Shown here in pieces: positions 1 to 10,034 of a stretch of 64,000 nucleotides of DNA. Location of the stretch: positions 41,283,458 to 41,347,457 of the forward strand of contig NC_084596.1 in the NCBI RefSeq assembly GCF_033807715.1, given 5' to 3'. Below the pieces are notes generated by a model, which was given only the letters and a program-made list of their open reading frames with translations, did no database searches and had not been told where the DNA came from. The stretch's first letter is position 1, and the number at the start of each line of letters is the position of its first letter. This stretch comes from Cololabis saira. Its lineage: Eukaryota > Chordata > Actinopteri > Beloniformes > Belonidae. The position numbers and the translations under genes are program-made.

Positions 1-538
1 GGTGCAAAAGACAAATGTCTATAGTTTCTTCTCTTTCAAAACGTATAATGCACTTTTAACTAGATTCAATGACTTGACCAAGCTACCAGTCATGCAGATC
101 ATATTATTTTCTGAGCAAATATCTCTTGCTTTTAATAACTTTCTTCAAACATTGTATTAAGCTATAAATATTTACAATATCAATCCTAACATGTTTTTGT
201 AATTTCAGTCACTTTTTGAAAAAATGTGAAATCTGTAACCATTTTCATGTTCTGCCGTCCAACTTGCATAAATGAAAAAAACCTCAATATATAATGCATA
301 TATGATGCACTTTTAACTAGATTTAATGATTTTGTGATGTTTAAAAAAAAATCCATTGTTTAAAAGTAAAAATGAAAACAACTGTCATTCCAGACCCAAA
401 CTGACAAATAAACCTGTCATTTCTTTCTTTTTCATATGATAAATACAAGAATTACTAACAAATGAATCAATTATTTTGATCATTTTGAAGACAAATCTAC
501 AAATGTATCGTGTTGTATGATCAGATAAAAGTACTTAC
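1..538. other. Non-coding flank downstream of the light-chain J segment
   Basis: AT-rich sequence with no coding signal. By position it should be the J-to-C intron of a light-chain cluster whose constant exon lies left of the window. A 25-bp stretch at 77-101 recurs at 3886-3910, just upstream of the C exon at 3.5 kb. A short motif beginning tgcacttttaactaga occurs near 49 and again near 305. Confidence 0.5.
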
Positions 539-572
539 TGGTAACAATCAGCTTGGTTCCTGGTCCGAATAC
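539..572 (-). CDS. Immunoglobulin light-chain J segment
   Basis: A germline joining segment that V(D)J recombination would fuse to the V segment at 1.25-1.71 kb. Read on the minus strand it encodes VFGPGTKLIVT, which contains the diagnostic FGxG bulge of light-chain J segments. It starts directly at the heptamer of a 23-bp-spacer RSS and ends at a GTAAGT splice donor after one extra base. The C exon at 3494-3819 begins in the matching phase, so a J of this type splices in frame to a C of that type. The C exon used by this J lies left of the window, because transcription runs leftwards. At 34 bp it is slightly short but complete. Confidence 0.9.
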
Positions 573-611
573 CACAGTGATTCAGTTTGTACACATGGTC
601 GTACAAAAACC
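573..611 (-). promoter_or_regulatory. Recombination signal sequence, 23-bp spacer (J side)
   Basis: The heptamer CACTGTG lies against the J coding end (plus-strand cacagtg, 573-579). A spacer of exactly 23 bp follows (580-602), then the nonamer acaaaaacc (603-611). All elements match the RAG consensus well. It pairs with the 12-bp-spacer signal at 1221-1248 under the 12/23 rule. Confidence 0.92.
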
Positions 612-1220
612 TCCTGACTGTCACTGATGAGGGAACTGAAACATCCTGCTGAGACCAACTTTCACTGTCAACACCTCATTCACTCTCACCATGATTCAGA
701 CTCCGAAACACTGCTGGATAGAAGTTGGAGTTTTTATTCATGACTTTTCTTTATTTTCAGGGAAAGGGATTCACTGGGCTGAGATTAACTTTTCTCCTTG
801 TTGTCTGTGTGTTTTATTATCATTTTTATGTCATAGTTGTAATGAAGCAAATACAGCTGTATGTGTAAATAGTTATTCACATATTTATGGAAAATAAAAT
901 AAAATGATATTATCAATAATTTCTGCTCTGGGCTATCCATCTGTCCAGGTTTTACATCTGGTTTTTACTCAAAGACAGTTGGGATAGTCTCCAGCAGATC
1001 CCTGGGATCCTAAACAGGAAGAAGCAGGTACAGATAATGAATAACGGGTCAGCAATGATTAAAAACAATAATCATAACACCATTTTTACATTTATTTATC
1101 TTATTCTTACCTATACATTTATCCGAGTCAATACAATGTAAAATATTTTATTCTATAAGTTATTTTTTGGGTTGACTTTGGATGTCAGAGGATCAGAAAG
1201 CAGAAGTATTTATGTCAAGA
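612..1220. other. V-J spacer of the light-chain cluster
   Basis: About 600 bp between the two recombination signals, which would be deleted or inverted on rearrangement. I see no further V, J or C segment here. The short plus-strand open frame at 691-897 has no recognisable domain. Confidence 0.6.
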
Positions 1221-1248
1221 GGTTTTTGTCACAGTGTGAATCACTGTG
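1221..1248 (-). promoter_or_regulatory. Recombination signal sequence, 12-bp spacer (V side)
   Basis: On the minus strand the heptamer CACAGTG directly follows the V coding end. It is followed by a 12-bp spacer (1230-1241) and the nonamer ACAAAAACC (1221-1229). The arrangement V-12/J-23 is that of kappa-like rather than lambda light chains. Confidence 0.93.
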
Positions 1249-1710
1249 ATACGTGCTCTTTAGCAGAGTCGTCCCATGTCTGACAGTAATAAACTGCAGA
1301 GTCTCCTGTCTCTGCTCTCTGGATGATAAACTGGTAATCTATGTTTGATGTGGATTTAGAGTTAAATCTGTCTGAGGAGAATCCTGTTCCAAAGTTGTTA
1401 GGTGATCTGTGGCTGTGGCGAAATCTCAAAACATACTGAGGAGTTCCACCAGGCACCTGTTTATACCAGCTAACATAATTGCTATCATATCTCTCAATGT
1501 TGCAGTTGAGAACAGCTTCCAGTCCTGCAGAGACTGTGTGGACAGCAGGTGTCTGGGTCAAGACTATCACTGCATCAACATCTGTCAACAAAAGAGAAAA
1601 AGATAATGAGGATAACATTAATTACTGATAATATAGAACAGATAAGAATGTGACCAGAGGAGAATCTTACACATCAGAGCAGTGATGAGAGTACAGAGGG
1701 TCCCCAGCAT
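1249..1710 (-). CDS. Immunoglobulin light-chain V segment (leader and V exons)
   Basis: Germline variable segment for the antigen-binding domain of an Ig light chain. The leader exon is 1671-1710; it starts MLGTLCTLITALM and ends at a GTAAGA donor. The V exon is 1249-1582, with an acceptor after a pyrimidine-rich tract. The joined product reads through VIVLTQTP, the first cysteine in LNCN, the core tryptophan in VSWYKQVPG, and the second cysteine in DSAVYYCQTWDDS. No stop or frameshift is seen, so the segment looks functional. The V-12RSS is attached directly, and the J lies about 0.65 kb downstream in the same orientation, the cluster layout usual in teleosts. I did not find a good octamer directly upstream on this strand. 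The isotype (kappa-like L1/L3 or sigma-like L2) cannot be fixed without alignment. Confidence 0.9.
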
Positions 1711-2133
1711 GTTGTCAGTGTGAGAATGATGCTGGAACTTGGAAAGAGACCTTACTGCTGACAGATTAGAGAGTTTAGAGGATGAGGAGAGGAGGTGCTG
1801 GAGGACTCATTTAATACAACCCTGAAACTCAGAGGGACTGACAGGAGGAGGAGCTTGGAATATTTGTTTTCTTTCTTCTTTAGAAATTTAAACTTTGACT
1901 TCAAATTACTGGAGAGAGGAGATCAGACTACTTTTAAGCTCTATAATGTACAAAAAGAAACATTAAGAATTGCAATGTTACATGGTTTTTGACCTTTTCT
2001 ACTACTTTTCTGCACAGAATGACTGGACAGAGAAACCACAGAGAGTGTGTTAGACTGGAGCTCAATACTGGAGACTAAATGTACATGGATCACATTCACA
2101 GGAATATGTGGAATGAATGCATTTAAAAAATAA

Positions 2134-2134
<1 letters not shown>

Positions 2135-2215
<81 letters not shown>

Positions 2216-2216
2216 A
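2135..2216. repeat. (AAAT)n microsatellite
   Basis: About 20 consecutive taaa units upstream of the V segment. The minus-strand open frame reading (FIYL)n is a by-product of this repeat. Confidence 0.95.
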
Positions 2217-3006
2217 CAAAATCCATGAAGATAGGTTTACGAATAATTATCCGGTTAAAATTGAAATCAATCTAAAATTCCAATCATATAATCCAGTAAC
2301 GTTTCAAAAGATCATTTTTAAAACAAATATAATAGTCAGAGGGTTTATCCCGAAGACTAGCAAACTCAGTAATGTATCACTATTGATTTGTTATACTGCT
2401 TTCCAAAATTTCAAAAAGTCTCTGAATCCAAAAAGGAAAGAAATACTCCATTCCAAGCTCCTCCTCCTGTCAGTCTGCTTCTTATTGCTGCGTGTTGCTC
2501 ATAACAAAGTTAAGACATTAGGAAATCAGTTTTTCTGCTTGAAATTTGAATCATGTTACGTAATTGGATGTAGCACAGAGTCAGTCTTCAATTTAATTAA
2601 ACTAAATGATTTAAAAATGCATATGACTCTCTTTTCATCTGTATAAAACTGTTTCTATTTTTTTTACACATGGGGTGTTTTAATTTCATTTTGAAGTAAA
2701 AACTGACAGCAGCACAGAAGTGAACAAAGTTCTGCTCTACTTTCAGGCCAGTGTTGTTTCACTGTTAAAAAGTTGCAAGTTCACAGTTTTCCTCAGAACG
2801 TGATGATTAGTACGTCTTTAATGATAGAGAATGTTTTTGCTGTTTTGTGTCATGTAACAAACACCTTTATTAAGGAGTTCTAATTTTGCTAAAACAAGAC
2901 TCACTGATGTTCTGGTGTTAAAAGGATAACAAGCATCAAGTGTCACTGACAAAAGTAAAACTCATTACGTTCCCACTTTTACAGACATCTGACACTTGAC
3001 CACTTG

Positions 3007-3027
3007 ATTTGCATTTAGCTATAAATA
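3007..3027 (+). promoter_or_regulatory. Octamer plus TATA box, possible orphan Ig V promoter
   Basis: An exact Ig octamer ATTTGCAT (3007-3014) is followed 5 bp later by TATAAATA (3020-3027), both reading on the plus strand. This pair is typical of Ig variable-segment promoters, but the V and C segments nearby are on the minus strand. No leader or V exon follows on the plus strand within the next few hundred bases. It may be the relic of a V segment in opposite orientation, or chance. Confidence 0.4.
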
Positions 3028-3334
3028 TGGAGGAAGTGTGCAGGTGCATCCTGGGAGGACAGAGAGGGAGGTGCAGATAGATGACGCTTCACTGGCAGAG
3101 GATGAACATCTAGTTTCATTACATTCATCTTGTCTGCTCTTGAAATGTTTTTGACTAAATTAACTGTTAAATTAAGACAAAGAAGTACATCTGTTCACTG
3201 AAGAAAATTTTATTTGTGCTTTTGAAAATCAAGTGAAATATGCAGAGTTGAAACAAGCAGTCAAGCAGTTTCTAAATCTAAAATGTTTTTTTCTTTTTAG
3301 GAAGTCACATTAGGATGAAATATCTCTTTTACAA

Positions 3335-3440
3335 GGAAAAACTAATAATCAAGATCAAAAACCAAAATTTCTACTTAAGTAAGGTAACAAAGTATTTGTA
3401 CTTCGTTACTTGACACCTCTGGGAAAAACTAATAATCAAG
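3335..3440. mobile_element. End fragment of a Tol2-like hAT MITE between 19-bp direct repeats
   Basis: 3361-3421 is nearly identical to the right end of the complete element at 56016-56727, including the terminal CACCTCTG. It is flanked by two copies of a 19-bp sequence starting ggaaaaactaataa, at 3335-3353 and 3422-3440. Only the terminal 60 bp of the element remain. Confidence 0.7.
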
Positions 3441-3493
3441 AAACAGCATAAAGAGCAAAGAAGCAGAAGTTAAATGTTGATTCTGGTCCTCTG

Positions 3494-3819
3494 TTATCCT
3501 TCAGCAGGACATTGGGACTTGTTGATGGTTTTCTCTGAAGTCTGGGAGCCCAAAGACACTTTACATGTGTAAAGTTGATCCATGTTCCAGTCTGATGTCT
3601 GGATGGTCAGAGAGCTGCTGATCTGGAAAGTCTGGTCTGGTGTCTGAACGGCGCTGCTGGTAGAGATCCCACTGCTCACTGGACTCCCAGCAGAAAACCA
3701 GCTCACATCTGCAAAAGGTCCATCCTGACTGGACAGACAGACCAGAGTGACGTGGTCTGACTGGAGCTCAGCTCTGGACGGAGGGAAGACTGTGAGGACA
3801 GGAGGAGGGAGGCTGGAGC
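3494..3819 (-). CDS. Immunoglobulin light-chain constant exon
   Basis: Constant domain of an Ig light chain, secreted with or displayed beside the heavy chain. The exon starts at a CCTTCCAG acceptor in phase 1, matching the one leftover base of the J segment. It reads PPPVLTVFPPSRAEL, then the C1-set cysteine in LVCLS, the tryptophan in VSWFS, the second cysteine in YTCKV, and a C-terminal SQCPAEG whose cysteine normally bonds to the heavy chain. It ends at TAA (3494-3496) and has no internal stop. It lies upstream of the V segment at 1.25 kb, so it belongs to a different cluster unit. Its own J and V are not found in the window: a BEL/Pao element begins about 90 bp upstream of the acceptor. 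Whether it is still expressed is therefore open. Confidence 0.9.
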
Positions 3820-4111
3820 CTGGAAGGACATGGACCACACTCACAACATCAAATGAAATTTTGAAAAATCCAGATTTTTTTGTGGCCAAGCTACCAGTCA
3901 TGCAGATCATTTTAGTTTTATTTTTTATCCCTGATTTTTTCCCATTTTATCACCCAGTGCTCCTACCCAAGTCAGTCCTGGGCATTGCCATCTTCTACCA
4001 ACCCCGGGAGGTCCTGCACTTTTATATTGAAGAGCACAATACATAAGTAAAAGACTAACCACTATAAACTTTTCATACTGATGATAAAAATGAAAACATA
4101 AAACATCTAGC

Positions 4112-6120
4112 CCTGGGTAGACTTCAGTGACTCTTCCCAGCTTCCATTCATTATGTGGTGTCTGTTCGTCTTGAAGAAGGACGATGTCATCGACCTTAGA
4201 GTTCCTTCTGCTTTTACACCATTTCTGTCTTGATTGCAGGTTCAGAAGGTATTCTTTCCTCCATCTGGTCCAAAACTTGTTGGCCAAATACTGAACTCGG
4301 TGCCACCTCTTTTGTAGATAGAGATCTTGTTCAATTAATTTTCCAGGTGGGGGCAGAATGATCGTTGACTTCATCGTTAGAATATGGTTTGGGGTTAACG
4401 GTTCAGGTCCAGCTGGGTCATTTACAGTAAATGCTCAGCGGTAACTGGTCGGCTGTTGATGATAGACATGACATAGACATGAGTGGTCAAGAATCGCACT
4501 AAGAATGCTCCGTATGGTTCGGATCTGCCTCTCCCATATACCACCCATGTGGCTTGCAGCTGGAGGATTCATAAGAAACTCACATCCTAGAGCCTTTAGT
4601 CTTTCTTCATCCATTCCTTTCATGAGTTCCGCAAACTCTCTTCTTGCACCAACAAAATTTGTTCCTTGGTCACATCTGAGCTGGCGAACATTTCCTCTGA
4701 TGGCAATGAACGACCTGAGCACATTAATGAATGCATCAGTTGTCATGTCATCAATCACCTCTATGTGAATGGATCTTGAACATAGACAAGTGAGTATGAG
4801 TCCATATCTTTTCAGATCCTTTCTTCCTTCCTTGATGTAGATAGGGCCAAAGCAATCCATGCTTGCATAGGTGAAAGGTGGGGTTGCTTCCATGCGATCT
4901 GAAGGTAGGTCGCCCATTCTTTGTTCTTCAGTGTGTCGTCTGTATGTTCGACATTTGATACATTTGTAAATGTGCGATGAGACAGCACTGCTGCATCCCA
5001 GGATCCACCATCCATTAGCTCCGAGTGTATTTGTAGTCATTCCACGGCCTTGGTGTTGTATCTTTTCATGGTGGTGCTTGATGAGCAAGGATGATATGTG
5101 GCCTTTTTGTGGAAGTATTGCCGGATGCTTTATGTGTGGGTGTAGTGCAGCTTGACCTAGACGTCTTCCCACCCTGAGGATTCCATCTTCATCAAGGAAA
5201 GGGCTTAACCTTTGTAGCTTGTTTTCCTTTGTCTTGGCAATTTCCTGCTTTTGCTTGAGTCTTTTGATTTCAGCTGGAAATGCTTGTTCTTGAAGTTTCT
5301 TAATGATAGCAAGCTCTGCTTCCTTTCGTTCTTCTATGCTTGTCCCTTCATTGGTGTGTTGCTTCAGACCTTTGTATTCCTTGACCACACGCCGTAATCT
5401 TGGCACTGCTCTTACAGCTCTTTTCCAGTCAGAGAACTTCTTCAGGTTATCTAGTAAAGATCTTGCTTCCTTTGTCTCAGTCTTGAAAACAAAAGCCTTG
5501 CGGAGTTCAGGGTCATCTTCATTGACTTCTCCCACCTTGCATTCTCTCTGAATTGGACCGTTCTTGATTTCCGTGGCAGTGACTTCTTTCACTGTCCGAA
5601 GGTTGATAGAAGACTCAGGAGTGACCTGTCTCACTTCTACATGATGACTCATACCAATGGCATCTCCATATTCTACACAAGGACTTCCACATCCCACGAT
5701 GCTCCACCCTAGGACAGTATGTTGTGTATAAGGCTGGTTGGCTTTACCAGATACAACGTCTCTTGGTAAAAGTGCTTGGGAGCAGTTGTACCCAATGAGC
5801 AGACCTACCTCGCAGTCTAGTAGGGGTGCAATCTTCTCCTGAAGGTGTTGCAGGTGAGGCCAGGCTTTAGCCTTTTCGTTGGTTGGTATGTGAGCTCGGT
5901 TGGCTGGAATGAACTCCCTTGTGTAGGCTGGGGGTAGAGAGATCTTTTTTGAGTGGAAGCCACGTACTTGTAGTTCTTTCACTCTTTGTGAGTTGACTGT
6001 GGTAGTTGCGGTCATCGTGGTGAGCTTGAGCTTGATCTGGTCCTTGTTAGCCTTTAACTTATCGACTACTTCACTTAAAATGAACGTCGAGTCGCTTTGG
6101 GAGTCCAGCAGCGCATACAC
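4112..6120 (-). pseudogene. BEL/Pao pol remnant: protease, integrase and DUF5641, no reverse transcriptase
   Basis: The long frame (4435-6120, 561 aa) opens in the aspartic protease region (ALLDSQSDSTFI, then IGYNCSQALLP and VLGWSIVG). About 170 residues in it passes without a stop into sequence normally found after RNase H (DDPELRKAFVFKT). An HHCC-type integrase N-terminus follows, then the DDE core: aspartates in SMDCFGP and RCDQGTNFVGA and glutamate in GGIWERQ. The whole RT and RNase H block of a typical pol is absent. The frame is lost after ILDHS near 4480. A DUF5641-like C-terminus continues at 4112-4374 (LPPPGKLIEQDLYLQKRW, ending EWKLGRVTEVYPG). The element cannot be autonomous. Family assignment is firm and the exact deletion point is approximate. 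Confidence 0.82.
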
Positions 6121-6147
6121 AAGAAATTTTTCTTCCGGAAACGTAGA

Positions 6148-8898
6148 TTAAAGCCAGACGGGAAGTATTGCTGACGTATGTGTGCCAGGATTCCCAACTA
6201 TTGCTCTGTGTGAAGTAGCTGCTGTACTTTCTTCAGGAGGCGACGATTCAGGCTCCTCTTGGCTTTGCTTCTCTTTAGCTTGAGCTGGTCTGTTGTGTCC
6301 TTTGGCTCTATCTAAGTGCAAGCAGGTGGGGTGCTGCTTGTGGCACACATCACACTCACTTCTGTTGCTGCATTTCTTCGAATGGTGGCCAGGCCTGAGA
6401 CAACCAAAGCATAACTTATTATCTTTGACAAAGGTTGTTCTCTCTTGAACTTCTTCCTTCATGAACTTCCAACATTTAAGCAAGGTGTGTCCATTCCTCT
6501 TGCAGAAGACACATGTGATGACCTCTTTGTCATCTGAGCGTGTGGCCAGGACCTTGGCTCCTACCATCCGGCTACTTCTGCCTCTTGCTTGCTCTGCGTC
6601 GCCTTGCTTGAGTGACTGCAAAGAGGTGATAGGATGACAGACGATCTTGACTTCTTTGATAAGGAATGCAACGAACTGACTGAAATTAGGGAACTGGCCT
6701 GGGTTCTTCAATTTCTGTCGACTTGCAATTCCATCTAGCAGTTAGCCAGTCTGGTAGCTTCACTAGAATCTTCCTGTTTTCATTGCTATCATTGAGGATT
6801 CCCAGAGTCTTTATGTGAGTCATAGCTGCTTCACAACTGCGGAGGAAATCTGTGAATCTTCTGAGCTCAAGGCTATCTCTGGGTCCTATCTTGGGCCACG
6901 TGTGGAGCTTGTCGCGATAGGACTGTGCGATGGTGAATGGATTCCCATACCTCTCATCCAAGAGTTCCCATGCTGCAACATAGGCTGAAGGGGTGCCCAT
7001 CAGGAAATAGCCTTCGATCGCTTTCTTTGCATCTCCATTCACATATCCGCGGAGGTAGTAGATCTTCTCATTTTCTTGGATGTTCTTCTGATCTATCAGT
7101 GTTTGAAATGACAGTCACCAGTCGTTGTACATCAATGGATCCCCACTGAATACTGTAGGTTCAGGAATTGGGATTCTACTGGTACTCACAGCATCTGCTA
7201 GCACTTTGACAAGCTCTGCTATACCATCAGCCGGGGAGGGGATCATGGTTCTTGGGGCAGAGAGCACATATGGCGAAGTAACACTTGTGGGAGCAGCTGC
7301 TTGTTTTACTGTTCTCAGCTCTCTCTCTAGTATGTCTCTCTTTTCTTCTGTGACATCCATGTGATCGTAGACTTGTATTCTTGCTTGTGCTGCATTTAGG
7401 TTTTTGACTGCCTCCAATTGCTGTACCTTTCTTTTCTTTTCATCAAGCGTTCTTTGGAGAGCAGCATGTTCTTCCATCAGCTGAGCTTTGATCTTAGCTT
7501 CGTTCTCCTCTCTTTGGATTCTAATACCCCGTCCACACGTAGCCGGATATCTGCGGATATCTGCTAAACCGGAGATATTTTCCTACGTTTGGACCTGTCA
7601 TCCACACTGAAAACGCAAATAAACGAAGGTTTAAAAAAACTCCGGGCAAAGTGAAGATTTTTGAAAACTCTGTTTATGTAGATGCGTGTAGACACACACA
7701 ACCGGAGTTTTGCGTTTTCGAACGTCACATTATGCGCCAAAACAACAACAAATCTGCTCTGACGTGCGACTTTTGTTTACTACAGATGATCCAGCATCTG
7801 TTCTCCAAGCTATTTATTAAATAAATGGTCTCTGGTCTTGACCACCGCTTACTGCGTTACACCGACACAGAGGCTACACCGTAGGCTCCGCGCACCCTAC
7901 ACCGTAGGGAATAGGGTGCCCGCGGAGCCGCGGAGCCCGCAGAGCCGCGGAGGTGCAGCTTCCCCGGGAGCCGCAGATGATCTACAGGTTTGAATGCTTA
8001 TGAATGTGGTCGAAAACGCAGATCTTCGGTTATGTGTAGAAGGGTTTTTTTTTTAAAAACGATGTAATGTGGATGCACATTTTTTTATAAACGGAGGGGG
8101 GGAAATATTCGTTTTTAAAAATACCCGGCTACGTGTGGACGGGGTCTAAGTTTAAGCTCTTCAGCTTCTCGTTCCAAGCGACGTTTTCACCGCTGCTGCC
8201 TCTTCCTCAGCAATTCTTTTCTGAGCTACTTCTTCCAGTCGCTGTATTTCTTGACGTTCACGTTCTTGCTCTTGTGATACTTTCATAACAGCTTGAATAG
8301 CAGCGGCCTCGGCGGCAGCTTCTTGACGTCTTTCTATAGATCCAGTCGTACGTGACGAGCTTCTTTTTGAGCCAGAGATGAGAGAATTGACACTAGAAGC
8401 AAACAGAGATCCTCCTTCGGGCCAATCGTCTTTTTCAGGCACATGTCCACCAAGTCGTTTGGAGGCTCTGTTGAAAATGAGATGAGATACTTGGATGCAC
8501 TGATCTGCTCTTCGACGTGTTTCCTGGTCTGGTGTGATTACTTTCCTTAGTTCTTCATATGCACGCTGCACATCTGAAGATAGACCATGGTCTTCACTAA
8601 TTATTTCATGGAGCTCCTCATCAGTTATTGGCTCTTCTTGTGAAAGTGTCTTCTTGGCAAATCTCTTGCTGAATTTCCATTTCTCATAAGTGAAACTGAA
8701 CCTTCTCTGAAGACCTTTAATCTTCTCCTCCAGCATTCCTTTGCCCTTCTCTGTCAGAGTTCTTGGTTTTTCACTCCGTCTTAACTTCTCATTTTCAGCA
8801 ATGTCACCAACGTCGCTCCTTTCAGGAAGTTCTTGGGAATCATTTTCATCACTAGTGGCAACCTGCTTTCGAACTGTAAGTTTTCCTGTGCCTGACAT
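6148..8898 (-). pseudogene. BEL/Pao gag remnant in several frames
   Basis: Gag is split into four minus-strand pieces. 8161-8898 is the N-terminal basic and coiled-coil part (EKGKGMLEEKIKGLQ, then a glutamate-rich helix). 7115-7477 continues the coiled coil and ends at PTVFSGDPLMYNDW. 6686-7042 is the DUF1759-like capsid part (GYFLMGTPSAYVAAWELLDERYGNP). 6148-6711 holds two zinc knuckles, CVFCKRNGHTLLKC and CFGCLRPGHHSKKC. Frameshifts lie near 8160, 7110 and 6700, and a 621-bp MITE sits between the first two pieces. The order agrees with a single ancestral gag upstream of pol. It is not translatable as a whole. Confidence 0.8.
7525..8145. mobile_element. Harbinger-like MITE inserted in gag
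   Basis: Inverted ends ACCCCGTCCACACGTAGCC on the left and the complement on the right. CTAA flanks both sides (7521-7524, 8146-8149); on the coding strand this reads TTAG or TTA, consistent with a 3-4 bp target duplication. Removing the insert rejoins the gag coiled-coil frame. A related copy lies at 63077-63663. Its ORFs are noise. Confidence 0.8.
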
Positions 8899-9419
8899 GC
8901 TTGTTTATTTATTTATTTATTTTTAATATTTTCTTTTCTTTTTTTTTTGTTTAATATAATTTTACTTGTATAGCCTAGAGGATCAAGCAGGTGTAGAATA
9001 TGGATGGATGTTGTTTTCATACCCTGTGAAATGACAAGTAAATGTAAGAACAACAGTATTGATTTTTATTTTATTTTATTTATTCATTTTTATCATATTA
9101 TATTATAATTTGGGTGAAACTCTTTCCCAGCTTTCATGCCCTCCAACCTTGGATCAAGGATTTCCCCTCTTGAATCTGTTTATTACTTTATTACATAATC
9201 AGACACCATCATTGTTTCACTCTGATGTACTACGTTTCACTTCTATAATCAAAACCTTCACTGAATCCAGAATGACCCTATTTATATGTAGTTTTACAGC
9301 TTTATAGGTTAGCTTTTAACTTTGTTTTTCTTTCTGTGTGCCTTCTCTTGTCTCTCACCGTCATGTCGTTCTCTCTTCTAACCCCTGAGTCAGCACTTTG
9401 AATTGTGTCAGCCTGTGAC
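8899..9419. other. AT-rich spacer, no gene seen
   Basis: Sequence between the BEL/Pao gag start and the next repeat. It contains a short (TTTA)n run near 8904-8923 and low-complexity T-rich stretches. No LTR, coding exon or J segment was recognised. Confidence 0.5.
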
Positions 9420-9421
9420 AG

Positions 9422-9499
<78 letters not shown>
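9420..9499. repeat. (GAAA)n microsatellite
   Basis: About 20 units of gaaa, giving a spurious poly-Ser/Phe frame on the minus strand. Confidence 0.95.
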
Positions 9500-9500
<1 letters not shown>

Positions 9501-9606
9501 GAGGGGAATGAGTTGTACAGCCAGATTAGAGCCAGATGACTAAGCATTACCTAAAAAGAACACTTTTCAACTGTTCTCTTCTCAGAGTTTGCCCCTGTGT
9601 TCCCAG

Positions 9607-9706
9607 CAGTACTGGAGTTGAGGGGGGATGGCCCCCCTGAAATAAATAAAAACGGACCAAACCATCCCCCCTTTCCATCCCTTATTTCATTTCATCAATG
9701 AATGTG
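9607..9706. mobile_element. hAT MITE (CAGTACT ends), left part, split by the DIRS element
   Basis: Begins with CAGTACTGGAGTTG, the end found on the complete copy at 38939-39699. It runs as far as atgaatgtg, then is interrupted by the DIRS element at 9707. It resumes at 15863. The uninterrupted equivalents near 61740 and 39575 show the two parts are contiguous elsewhere. Confidence 0.85.
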
Positions 9707-9895
9707 GTTCTATTTCGTCCCGACTGACCGCCAGGCGGTGCTGTAAGCACTGGATATCTCCCCTCGCGCATGCGCATGTCGAGTACAATACCAACAATGT
9801 CACGTCACCCGTGACCCCTGCATGACCCCCGGAAGGGGTATATCTTCCGGGGTCAAGCATGGGATCGGCTCCTTATTCTTCTCGCATCGCGCTGA
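9707..9895. repeat. DIRS left inverted terminal repeat
   Basis: Inverted copy of 15656-15835, with few mismatches. It includes the palindromic gcgcatgcgcatg stretch and the ccggaaggggtatatcttccgg hairpin region. It lacks the 27-bp outer extension of the right repeat, an asymmetry also known from DIRS1. Confidence 0.88.
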
Positions 9896-10034
9896 AGTAC
9901 AGGACGGAAATAGAAGGCTGGTTGAAAGCTTCTTCCTTTCCTCCCTAAAACCGCCGGCCCCGGTGCAGCTTCGTGCCGTCAGGTAGGAGTAACGATCTCT
10001 GTCGTCCTCCGAGAGGCTGTGGCCACGCGGTATT

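Larger units (their letters stand above)
3911..8898 (-). mobile_element. BEL/Pao-type LTR retrotransposon, degenerate
   Basis: A minus-strand element identified from its proteins: a Pao-type gag with two zinc knuckles, an aspartic protease, an integrase and a C-terminal DUF5641-like segment. The reverse transcriptase and RNase H are missing. I could not delimit LTRs. The left edge is placed where similarity to the J-C intron motif (3886-3910) stops, and the right edge at the gag start codon (8896-8898), so both are approximate. A Harbinger-like MITE splits gag at 7525-8145. Confidence 0.8.
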
